The position numbers were made by a program, and so were the translations under genes. A stretch of 45,048 bases of DNA, taken from the NCBI GenBank assembly GCA_033763355.1, contig JANRKT010000239.1, forward strand, positions 1 to 45,048, given 5' to 3'. The notes under the pieces were generated by a model that was not told the DNA's origin, did no database searches, and saw only the letters and a list, made by a program, of their open reading frames with translations. Of this stretch, positions 25,936 to 32,238 are shown one piece after another. The stretch's first letter is position 1. Each line of letters starts with the position of its first letter. The stretch is from JANRKT01 sp033763355 (GTDB taxonomy: Bacteria; Bacteroidota; Bacteroidia; Chitinophagales; Chitinophagaceae).

Positions 25936-26075
25936 AAAAAAGAACCGTATGAGAAAAATAATTTCATTTATGCACATATCGCCTGACGGTCTTGTAAGAG
26001 GACCGAACGGAGAAATGAACCGGATCAAAGTTGATTAAGAAATTTTTGATCATGCCGGTAAGCGGATAAGCGGAG
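25936..26075 (+). pseudogene. DHFR-family gene remnant, copy 4
   Basis: ATG at 25949 without the palindromic element: MRKIISFMHISPDGLVRGPN, then GEMNRIKVD followed by a TAA (GAA to TAA change). Further sequence corresponds to EIFDHAGKRIS and ends near 26075. A CCCCCGC/GCGGGGG palindrome (26086-26101) lies just beyond the break. Confidence 0.75.
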
Positions 26076-26085
26076 TCTTCACTGT

Positions 26086-26101
26086 CCCCCGCTGGCGGGG
26101 G
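26086..26101. repeat. Short perfect palindrome next to remnant 4
   Basis: CCCCCGC (26086-26092), TG, GCGGGGG (26095-26101). No T tract follows. It lies within 12 bp of where similarity to the DHFR repeat stops. Confidence 0.5.
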
Positions 26102-26346
26102 CCGGATGGCTGAGCCTCATGCTTCAATAAATTGGGGTGGACTACGATGCGGCGCTTTTTTCCTTGCCGAGGGTACTTTAAACTTCTAATCCGATGTCTC
26201 ACTAATAGCTTTGTGCGTTAGCCGTAGACTCAGCGCCTTCTTTCATTCCTGGTCTTCCAAAAAAAATAACAATCATCCATTTCGTAGTTGTAAATGAATT
26301 AACTTTCTGCACAAACCATAGCCAACCATAAAAATAGGACCTTATG

Positions 26347-26376
26347 TTGAACGAAGTGAAATCCCTCAAGGCGGGA
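26347..26376 (+). repeat. 30-nt start-codon palindromic element, copy c
   Basis: Directly after ATG, same length as copies a, b and d. The left stem arm carries one change (TCCCT instead of TCCCG), weakening the hairpin. Confidence 0.7.
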
Positions 26377-26463
26377 AGAAAAACAATTTCATTTATGCAC
26401 ATATCGCCTGACGGTTTGTAGCGGGACCGAACGGGGAAATGAACCGGATCAAAGTTGATGAAG

Positions 26464-26485
26464 TCCCGAAGGGATGCCTTCGGCA
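26464..26485 (+). repeat. 22-nt palindromic insert inside DHFR remnant 5
   Basis: Same sequence and same position as in remnant 2 (CCGAAGG-GATG-CCTTCGG). Shared by two of the four remnants that clearly continue past this codon (copies 2 and 5, not 4 and 6). Confidence 0.7.
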
Positions 26486-26527
26486 AAATTTTTGATCATA
26501 CCGGTAAGCGGGGACCCTATACGGACT

Positions 26528-26535
26528 TATTTTTG
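26528..26535 (+). promoter_or_regulatory. -7 box upstream of the DUF5990 gene
   Basis: TATTTTTG, an exact TAnnTTTG, about 37 bp before the ATG at 26572. No clear -33 element. Confidence 0.45.
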
Positions 26536-26571
26536 TAGAACATAATTACTAAAAACAAACATGACCAAAAA

Positions 26572-27027
26572 ATGACGATTGAATCTGAAATCACACTTCA
26601 AATTGTTTTGTTGGAACCAACTCCTGGTGTTGACTTTGGTTTGCAAAAAGGGTCCGGTAACAATTATGAAGTGATTCAAAAGCAAAGATCTGATTCAAAA
26701 GATCTGCCTTTCAATTTTGCTGTTAAAGTAAAAGGTGAGAAAACAAAAGATAAATTACCAAAGTTCTCCGGCAGTTTTGTTCAGGGACCAACAAATGGTA
26801 AATTCATTTATATAAATATCGGTACGTATGCCGGGCAAACAAATACTCCCTGGTCAAGAAGACTTAAAGTTCCTTTAACCGGAATTACGTGGAAGGACAT
26901 TGATGAATTAATTGCCAATCCATCCTTGATGATGGGAACAAGTGTCCCCGGAACTGGCAAAGATGGTGGTCCAAATTGTGCAACTGTAAAGCCATTTAAT
27001 GGCTGGAAAATAACAGAAAGAAAATGA
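26572..27027 (+). CDS. DUF5990-family protein
   Basis: 151 residues. The sequence TLQIVLLEPTPGVDFGLQKG, SGNNYEVIQKQRSDSKDLPF and FVQGPTNGKFIYINIGTYAG, followed by PWSRRLKVPLTGITW, matches the DUF5990 pattern as I remember it; the function is unknown. Predicted soluble, mainly beta. An earlier ATG at 26561 reads only four codons before TGA and is not a valid start. It is cargo between DHFR remnants 5 and 6, with its own -7 box. Confidence 0.75.
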   Translation: MTIESEITLQIVLLEPTPGVDFGLQKGSGNNYEVIQKQRSDSKDLPFNFAVKVKGEKTKDKLPKFSGSFVQGPTNGKFIYINIGTYAGQTNTPWSRRLKVPLTGITWKDIDELIANPSLMMGTSVPGTGKDGGPNCATVKPFNGWKITERK

Positions 27028-27097
27028 GAATTTTACGCCGTTTTTGGTGTTTTAGCACGAAACTTTTTCATCTATAGGCCTTCGCACCAACAACCGA

Positions 27098-27302
27098 AAA
27101 TGAATTAATTTTCTGTACAAGAACTTGCGTAAAAAAATATAGTCAACAACAAAAAACAGAACCTTATTCGAAAAATAATTTCATTTATGCACATGTCGCC
27201 TGACGGTTTTGTAGCAGGGTCAAATGGAGAAATGAATCGGATCAATGTTGATGAAGAAATTTTTGATCATATCGGTAAGCGGATAATCGAAGGCGACACT
27301 GC
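27098..27302 (+). pseudogene. DHFR-family gene remnant, copy 6
   Basis: Upstream motif AATGAATTAATTTTCT, then ACAGAACCTT and ATT (27166) where ATG is expected. It lacks the palindromic element. The frame then reads RKIISFMHMSPDGFVAGSNG, EMNRINVDEEIFDHIGKRIIEGDT before breaking near 27302. Apart from the lost start codon this is an undamaged frame for about 45 codons. Confidence 0.75.
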
Positions 27303-27321
27303 ACCATAAAAATTCTATTGT

Positions 27322-28167
27322 ATGAAAGAAAACTTGCAAGAAATAAGTGATTTGCAGAAAGAAGCGTGGAACAGCGTTTCCAATGCGTGGAAGAAATGGA
27401 ATGACTTCACCATGAATTTTTTAAACCCTGCAGGCGAAGCAATCATAAAAGGACTGAGTATAAAGAGTAACGATATTGTGCTGGATATTGCCTCGGGTAC
27501 CGGCGAGCCTGCCTTTACAATTGCAGCCATTGCAAAAAATGGGCAGGTATATGCAACCGATCTGTCTGAAGAAATGCTAAGCATTGCCCGCACTTATGCC
27601 GGCAAACTTGATATCGGCAACATTGAATTTAAAACAGCAGATGTTTCTGAGCTTCCTTTCAAAAGCAATTTCTTTGATAAGATAAGTTGCAGAATGGGTT
27701 TTATGTTTTTTCCTGATATGCAATTGGCAGCAAATGAAATGTTTCGTGTTTGTAAAAACGGTGGCAGAGTAGCTATAAGTGTTTGGGATGCGCCGGAAAA
27801 AAATGATTGGTCAACTACGATGACAAAAGCTTTATCAAAGCATATTGAAATGCCAAAGCCATCAACCGATACACCGGGAATGTTTCGATGTGCAAAGCCC
27901 GGTTTAGTAAAAGAATTATTTGAAAACGCTGGTTTTAAAAACCTTAAAGAAGAAACAATTTCCGGCAAGGTAGATTTTGGAACATCACAAAATTATTGGT
28001 TAAACAGAACAGAAATGTCGGAGGCAACTATAAGTGTTTTAAAAAAGGCAGATGAGTCAACAATTAATAAAATAAAGCATGAATTACTGGAAGATTGTAA
28101 CAGCAAGCTCGTTGATGGAAGGCTGATCATGAATTATGCAGCTATAATTATATCTGCAGAAAAATGA
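27322..28167 (+). CDS. Class I SAM-dependent methyltransferase (UbiE-like)
   Basis: 281 residues with a Rossmann-type methyltransferase core. Motif I is VLDIASGTGEPAFTIA (about 53-68), the acidic end of strand 2 is VYATDLSEEML (D80), and motif II is KTADVSELPFKSNFFDKISC. FRVCKNGGRVAISVWDAP completes the core. This arrangement is typical of UbiE/COQ5-type and related small-molecule methyltransferases. The acceptor is unknown. It follows DHFR remnant 6 by about 20 bp. Confidence 0.88.
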   Translation: MKENLQEISDLQKEAWNSVSNAWKKWNDFTMNFLNPAGEAIIKGLSIKSNDIVLDIASGTGEPAFTIAAIAKNGQVYATDLSEEMLSIARTYAGKLDIGNIEFKTADVSELPFKSNFFDKISCRMGFMFFPDMQLAANEMFRVCKNGGRVAISVWDAPEKNDWSTTMTKALSKHIEMPKPSTDTPGMFRCAKPGLVKELFENAGFKNLKEETISGKVDFGTSQNYWLNRTEMSEATISVLKKADESTINKIKHELLEDCNSKLVDGRLIMNYAAIIISAEK

Positions 28168-28229
28168 TCCGTACAGGGGTAAGCAGATAAGCCAGGACGA
28201 TACTCCATAGTTTATAGGTTCGCATTTTA

Positions 28230-28304
28230 AACCACGGAGACACAAAGGCACAAAGGAGCACGGAGAATCTCTGTGTATCATCATGTCTTGGTGCCTCTGT
28301 GGTT
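28230..28304. repeat. 75-bp palindromic repeat, copy A
   Basis: Begins AACCACGGAGACAC and ends GGTGCCTCTGTGGTT, so the ends pair imperfectly over about 25 bp. The other copy (30406-30480) is the same length and about 83% identical by eye. It lacks any coding capacity and resembles a small miniature inverted-repeat element. Confidence 0.7.
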
Positions 28305-28455
28305 CATGTTTTTATTCAAAAAATAAAAATCACCCATTTCGCATGTTTGCGGGCTTTTTTACACCAAGACGTCAGGGAACCAGGGCTCAAAGGTTTTCCT
28401 TGAGTCTTATTTTCTCATTGCGCCTTTGCGTGAATTCCTCTTTCTAAATAAAAAA

Positions 28456-28487
28456 TTTGCGAAACCGAATAGTTGCACATATATTTG
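28456..28487 (+). promoter_or_regulatory. Promoter of the arsR-AHSA1 pair
   Basis: TTTG (28456-28459), 20 nt, TATATTTG (28480-28487): the best-formed Bacteroidota promoter in the window. The predicted start is about 28 nt before the ATG at 28521. Confidence 0.65.
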
Positions 28488-28500
28488 CAACCGAATGGTT
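28463..28500 (+). promoter_or_regulatory. Candidate ArsR-type operator
   Basis: Two related half-palindromes AACC-GAAT-AGTT (28463-28474) and AACC-GAAT-GGTT (28489-28500) lie 26 bp apart on either side of the -7 box. The placement is right for autoregulation by the downstream repressor. Inference from symmetry and position only. Confidence 0.45.
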
Positions 28501-28520
28501 TCAAAAAAAATTCAAGTATT

Positions 28521-28847
28521 ATGCGACGGGATATTTTCCAGGCAATAGCCGACCCCACAAGGCGGGCAATTATAACCTTGCTCGCATTGCAGGCAATGAC
28601 ACCAAATGCCATTGCTGACAACTTCAACACCACCCGGCAATCTGTTTCCAAACACCTTCGCATACTTACAGAATGCGAACTGGTGAAACAGAAACAAGTG
28701 GGCAGGGAAATTTACTACTCACTTGAAATAAAAAAAATGAAAGAAATAGATAAGTGGTTGGAACAATTCCGGAAGATATGGGAAACCCGGTTTGATCAAC
28801 TTGAAAAAGTATTATCAACAATGAAAAAACAAAAAAATGTTGAATGA
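28521..28847 (+). CDS. ArsR-family winged-helix repressor
   Basis: 108 residues from ATG 28521; a TTG frame start 48 bp upstream lies inside the promoter and is rejected. MRRDIFQAIADPTRRAIITL is the typical first helix of the ArsR subgroup that is paired with AHSA1 proteins. The recognition region is NTTRQSVSKHLRILTECELV, followed by the wing KQKQVGREIYYSLE. No Cys-rich metal site is visible, so it is probably not a metal sensor. The stop overlaps the next gene by 11 bp, so the two are translationally coupled. Confidence 0.9.
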   Translation: MRRDIFQAIADPTRRAIITLLALQAMTPNAIADNFNTTRQSVSKHLRILTECELVKQKQVGREIYYSLEIKKMKEIDKWLEQFRKIWETRFDQLEKVLSTMKKQKNVE

Positions 28848-29370
28848 AGAGAAATCCCGTAATCCGGGAACAAACAATTTGCTATTTGATTTTACCGTTG
28901 ACAAAGCAGCAAAAACGGTATTCATCACCAGGGAATTTGATGCGGCTTTGTCGCTGGTATGGGATGCTTTTACAAAAGCGGAAATTCTTGACCAATGGGT
29001 GGCGCCAAAACCCTGGACATCCAAAACGAAATACCAGGATTTCAAAGTTGGCGGCAAAAGATTTTATGCTATGGTAAGTCCCGAAGGACTTGAACGTTGG
29101 GCAATACAGGAATACACTTCCATTACTCCGAAAACCAACTTTAAAATGTATAATGCTTTTGCAGACGCAGCTGAGAATCCTGAATTGCCGGGCTCTGACT
29201 GGGATTACACTTTCAGCGAACAAAAAGGGAAGACAACAGTGCGTATCACCATTTATAATGAATCCCTTGCCCGTATGGAGAAGATGATTGAAATGGGCTT
29301 CACAGAAGGATATAAAATGTCAATGAACAATTTGGAAAATCTGTTGGCAACTTTATCAAAGCAACGATAA
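28837..29370 (+). CDS. SRPBCC / AHSA1-family protein with an in-frame palindromic insert
   Basis: 177 residues. The START-like cavity fold is suggested by TVFITREFDAALSLVWDAFT, the loop KPWTSKTKYQDFKVGGKRFY, and the C-terminal helix MEKMIEMGFTEGYKMSMNNL. Members bind small hydrophobic ligands or act as chaperone activators; function here is unknown. It is coupled to an ArsR repressor, the usual pairing. Codons 2-11 (LNEEKSRNPG, 28840-28869) are the 30-nt palindromic element also seen after the start codons of DHFR remnants. Without it the protein would begin MTNNLLFDFTVDK, a natural start for the family. Confidence 0.85.
   Translation: MLNEEKSRNPGTNNLLFDFTVDKAAKTVFITREFDAALSLVWDAFTKAEILDQWVAPKPWTSKTKYQDFKVGGKRFYAMVSPEGLERWAIQEYTSITPKTNFKMYNAFADAAENPELPGSDWDYTFSEQKGKTTVRITIYNESLARMEKMIEMGFTEGYKMSMNNLENLLATLSKQR
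28840..28869 (+). repeat. 30-nt start-codon palindromic element, copy d (inside an intact gene)
   Basis: TTGAATGAAGAGAAA then TCCCG-TAATC-CGGGA (28855-28869). Same length and same position (immediately after ATG) as copies a-c, with several base differences in the unpaired part. The reading frame is kept. Confidence 0.7.
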
Positions 29371-29419
29371 TAATGCTAATTGGAATAAGAAATAAAAAAC
29401 AATTTAAAAAATAAAAACT

Positions 29420-29851
29420 ATGGCGCTTATCAATCCTCACATTAACTTCAACGGCAATGCTGAAGAAGCATTTACCTTTTACAAATCAGTATTTGGTGGA
29501 GAGTTTGCAAAGGTTATTCGTTTCAAAGACCTCGCAAGTCCTGAATTCAGGGTTGCAGAAAAAGAAGAAAATAAAATTATGCATATTGCTTTGCCTATCG
29601 GTAAAAGTAATATGTTGATGGCAAATGATGTTCCTGAAAGTATGGGAAAAACAAACGAAAATGAGAATAGAAGTAAAATTGTAATAAGTGCAGAAAGTAA
29701 AGAAGAAGCAGACAAATTATTTAATGGGCTTTCAGCAGGAGGACAAATAGAAGGGCCTATTGGTGATAGCCCCTGGGGTTCATATTTTGGTTGTTTTAGA
29801 GACAAATACGGTATTGAATGGATTGTGGAATTTGACCCAAATTATAATTGA
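29420..29851 (+). CDS. VOC-family protein, PhnB/YjdN-like
   Basis: 143 residues. HINFNGNAEEAFTFYKSVFG at the start, and WGSYFGCFRDKYGIEWIVEF near the end, are typical of the PhnB (glyoxalase-like) subgroup. EENKIMHIALPIGKSNMLMA gives the metal-side strand. The function of most members is not known. It starts 49 bp after the AHSA1 stop and could belong to the same transcript. Confidence 0.85.
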   Translation: MALINPHINFNGNAEEAFTFYKSVFGGEFAKVIRFKDLASPEFRVAEKEENKIMHIALPIGKSNMLMANDVPESMGKTNENENRSKIVISAESKEEADKLFNGLSAGGQIEGPIGDSPWGSYFGCFRDKYGIEWIVEFDPNYN

Positions 29852-29890
29852 CAAAAGTAACTTAACAGCAACCCGTAATTTTATATCTAT

Positions 29891-30322
29891 ATGAACGTGC
29901 AAGAACAAATCAAACAGTATATTACCAGCCAGCCTGAGCCAAAACGCAGTGAGATGCAGGCGTTGCACCGCATCACACTTCAGGTATTACCGAAAGGCAA
30001 ATTATGGTTCCTGGATGGCAAAGACAGCAAAGACAAAATTGTTTCCAATCCTAATATCGGATATGGATCTTACACCATAAAATATGCTGATGGAACAACC
30101 AGGGAGTTTTATCAAATTGGCTTGAGCGCAAACACAACCGGGATATCTGTCTATATCATGGGTATTCAAGATAAGACGTACTTAGCCCGAACGTATGGAA
30201 AAAAACTTGGCAAAGCAACAGTGACCGGGTATTGCATTAAGTTCAAAACTTTAAAAGATATAAATCCCGATATACTTGAAGCGGCAATACGATATGGAGT
30301 TGAGGCTTCTCCCCCGGAGTAG
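29891..30322 (+). CDS. DUF1801-family protein
   Basis: 143 residues. The opening EQIKQYITSQPEPKRSEMQALHRI with KGKLWFLDGKDSKDKIVSNP, NIGYGSYTIKY and TTGISVYIMG fits the DUF1801 (YdhG-like) family, which is of unknown function. A LKDINPDILEAAIRYGVEA helix ends the protein. It lies 39 bp after the VOC gene, same strand. The next 249 bp hold the second 75-bp palindromic repeat. Confidence 0.8.
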   Translation: MNVQEQIKQYITSQPEPKRSEMQALHRITLQVLPKGKLWFLDGKDSKDKIVSNPNIGYGSYTIKYADGTTREFYQIGLSANTTGISVYIMGIQDKTYLARTYGKKLGKATVTGYCIKFKTLKDINPDILEAAIRYGVEASPPE

Positions 30323-30405
30323 CACTACAGCCACTGTTGTTGGTTGCCCGACCAACAATTACTTATCTTCCACAAAAATAACAGTCAAGCATTTTAGGTT
30401 TTTCA

Positions 30406-30480
30406 AACCACTGAGACACGGCGGCACAAATGAGCACAGACAAACTCCGTGTATCACCGTGTCCTGGTGCCTCCGTGGTT
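30406..30480. repeat. 75-bp palindromic repeat, copy B
   Basis: Starts AACCACTGAGACAC and ends GGTGCCTCCGTGGTT. About 62 of 75 bases agree with copy A by eye. It sits between the DUF1801 and DHFR-family genes. Confidence 0.7.
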
Positions 30481-30571
30481 CTGTACCCTTTACAAATGAA
30501 AATCATTACCTTTCTGTACAACAATCTGAATTAAAAATAAAAAACTCCTCCTGAGGGTTACTGCGTAAAGT

Positions 30572-31132
30572 ATGAGAAAAGTAATTGCAGCGATCAATAT
30601 GACATTGGACGGGTTTTGCGACCACACCGAAATGATTGCAGATGAAGAAACACATCAGCATTACAGTGAGTTATTGCGCAATGCTGGTGCGGTTTTATTC
30701 GGACGAATAACCTATCAACTTATGGAATACTGGCCAACGGTAATAAAAAATCCGACTGGCAACCAGGCAACAGATGAATTTGCAATAACAATAGACAAAA
30801 TTCCTAAAATTGTTTTTTCTAAAACACTCAAAGCCGTTGAATGGGAAACCGCAAGATTGGCAAAAAGAGAACTTAAAGAAGAAGTTTTGGAGCTCAGGGA
30901 ATCCCGCCATGGCGGGAGCAAGGACATTTTAGTTTGCAGCCGTAGTTTAATTGTTGCCTTATTGAACCTGAATTTAATTGATGAATTCCAGCTTTGTGTT
31001 CAGCCAATCATAGCAGGAAAGGGGTTGCGATTATTCGAAAACATAAGCGACAGACTTGATCTTAATCTGTTAAAAACAAAAACATTTGGCTGTGGTGCAG
31101 TAACCTTTTACTATGAGCCGGTAAAAAAATGA
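30572..31132 (+). CDS. Dihydrofolate-reductase-family protein (RibD C-terminal-like), intact
   Basis: 186 residues, complete. MRKVIAAINMTLDGFCDHTE, AVLFGRITYQLMEYWPTVIK, IVFSKTLKAVEW, DILVCSRSLIVALLNLNLID and CVQPIIAGKGLRLF follow the order seen in DHFR-fold RibD C-terminal proteins. The fold binds NADPH, but the substrate in this small stand-alone group is unknown. It belongs to the same broad family as the six remnants but is clearly a different gene at DNA level. A 16-bp perfect palindrome (30902-30917) lies in frame and encodes part of RESRHGGS, so the loop there is probably extended. Confidence 0.88.
   Translation: MRKVIAAINMTLDGFCDHTEMIADEETHQHYSELLRNAGAVLFGRITYQLMEYWPTVIKNPTGNQATDEFAITIDKIPKIVFSKTLKAVEWETARLAKRELKEEVLELRESRHGGSKDILVCSRSLIVALLNLNLIDEFQLCVQPIIAGKGLRLFENISDRLDLNLLKTKTFGCGAVTFYYEPVKK
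30902..30917 (+). repeat. 16-bp perfect palindrome within the DHFR-family gene
   Basis: TCCCGCCATGGCGGGA, self-complementary over its full length. It shares the TCCCG/CGGGA arms with the start-codon element but has no loop. Confidence 0.6.
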
Positions 31133-31133
31133 G

Positions 31134-31148
31134 CCTGCTTCCGGCAGG
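31134..31148. repeat. CTGC-type short palindrome after the DHFR-family gene
   Basis: CCTGC (31134-31138) pairs with GCAGG (31144-31148), then GCAGGCAGG repeats close by. Composition resembles the palindrome around the insertion sequence. Confidence 0.45.
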
Positions 31149-31162
31149 CAAACCGCAGGCAG

Positions 31163-31351
31163 GGAAAATGAATTAACTTTCTATGAAAACTTTTTGCAAA
31201 GCTGCGGGTAGCGGTAAACATAACCAACAGTCAAAACAATACAATATTGCCAAATGAAAAAAAACATTACTAACTCTGGAGTTTGCCGCATCATTCGGTT
31301 TTGGCTTCGCTTTCAATCCAATTTTAACTAAACCAGCTAAAAATCAAAAAA
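31163..31351 (+). pseudogene. Broken leader region of the VOC gene
   Basis: Starts with GAAAATGAATTAACTTTCT, the same upstream motif as DHFR remnants 2, 5 and 6. An ATG at 31254 opens a frame disturbed in an 8-A run. Dropping one A gives MKKTLLTLEFAASFGFGFAF, then NPILTKPAKNQK, a convincing membrane leader. A second indel in the A run just before 31352 would join it to the VOC domain. Two homopolymer indels could equally be sequencing errors. As written, the leader is not translated in frame. Confidence 0.5.
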
Positions 31352-31732
31352 ATGAAAAAAGTAACAGGAATAGGAGGCATTTTCTTCAAATGCAAAGACC
31401 CAAACAAAGTGAAAGAGTGGTATAACAAACATCTTGGTTTGGATGCAGGTCCCTATGGGGCAAGTTTTGAATGGCGGCAACCTGATGCCCCTGAGAAAAA
31501 AGGTCTTACGCAATGGAATGTGAATTCCGAAGCAGCAAAAATTTATGAGCCATCAACAAAAGGCTTCATGATAAACTACAGGGTGGAGAATTTAGAAGGG
31601 CTGGTTGAAGAATTAAAAAAAGAAAATGTAACTATCCTTGATAAAATTGAGACATACGAATACGGAAAATTTGTTCATATCCTGGACATGGAAGGAAACA
31701 AAATTCAATTATGGGAACCTGAAGGTGAATAG
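31352..31732 (+). CDS. VOC-family protein (glyoxalase fold)
   Basis: 126 residues. KKVTGIGGIFFKCKDPNKVK followed by WYNKHLGLDAG, and later KFVHILDMEGNKIQLWEPEG, matches a common Bacteroidota VOC subgroup with two beta-alpha-beta modules. The reaction is unknown. The translated start ATG 31352 is in an A-rich stretch; an N-terminal membrane leader may have been present originally (see 31163-31351). Confidence 0.85.
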   Translation: MKKVTGIGGIFFKCKDPNKVKEWYNKHLGLDAGPYGASFEWRQPDAPEKKGLTQWNVNSEAAKIYEPSTKGFMINYRVENLEGLVEELKKENVTILDKIETYEYGKFVHILDMEGNKIQLWEPEGE

Positions 31733-31789
31733 CAGGCGGACGAACAAAATAAGTACAGAACCCAGTTAGAATACAAAACAGGAACGTAC

Positions 31790-32188
31790 ATGACTAAACC
31801 AGAAATTACCGGCATTGCGCCATTCTTTATCGTAAAGAATGTTCCTGCAGCACTGGCATTTTACCGTGACCGCCTCGGGTTCGACATCACTTTTCAGGGA
31901 CCCGGCGACGATGATATCTTCTTCGGCATTGTGCAACGGGGTGTAGCGATGATCATGATGAAGTATATTGGTGTTGATCCCGTACCGAACTACACAAGAG
32001 ATATGAAACAAGGTATTGCCCGGTGGGACGCTTACCTGCATGTTCCCGATCCTGATGCACTGGCAGCTGAATTCTCGTCAAGAAATGTGGAGTTTTTTCA
32101 ACCACTCATGGATAACGATGATGGTTTGCGTGGATTTGAAGTTAAAGATGCAGATGGATATCTTTTATATTTTGGCCGGCCGAAATAA
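31790..32188 (+). CDS. VOC-family / bleomycin-resistance-like protein
   Basis: 132 residues. ITGIAPFFIVKNVPAALAFY, RDRLGFDITFQGPGDDDIFF and RGFEVKDADGYLLYFGRP are the strand and ligand motifs of VOC-fold proteins annotated as glyoxalase or bleomycin resistance. Antibiotic binding is not implied; most members are uncharacterised. It follows the previous VOC gene by 57 bp on the same strand. Confidence 0.85.
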   Translation: MTKPEITGIAPFFIVKNVPAALAFYRDRLGFDITFQGPGDDDIFFGIVQRGVAMIMMKYIGVDPVPNYTRDMKQGIARWDAYLHVPDPDALAAEFSSRNVEFFQPLMDNDDGLRGFEVKDADGYLLYFGRPK

Positions 32189-32238
32189 CATTGTCTGTAG
32201 TTATGCGCAGCATACTTAACTTTACTTAAAGAATTATT

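Larger units (their letters stand above)
26291..26512 (+). pseudogene. DHFR-family gene remnant, copy 5
   Basis: Upstream motif AATGAATTAACTTTCT, ATG at 26344, 30-nt element (26347-26376), then RKTISFMHISPDG. The frame is lost by a missing T in GACGGTTTGTAG. A 22-nt palindrome (26464-26485) sits at the same codon as in remnant 2. Similarity ends at GGTAAGCGG near 26510. This is the only remnant carrying both kinds of insert. Confidence 0.75.
28168..28520 (+). other. Intergenic region with a 75-bp palindromic repeat and the arsR promoter
   Basis: 353 bp without a gene. It holds the first copy of the 75-bp repeat (28230-28304), a G/C-poor stretch with GCGCCTTTGCGTGAATTCC, and the promoter and operator of the ArsR-type gene. 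Confidence 0.5.

Noticed and set aside
26126..26209. 27-codon frame after remnant 4
   Set aside because: No start signal, no motif, and similarity to nothing I recognise.
21593..27302. CRISPR array
   Set aside because: The repeats are 150 bp or longer, contain coding remnants, and are spaced irregularly from 0.4 to 2 kb.
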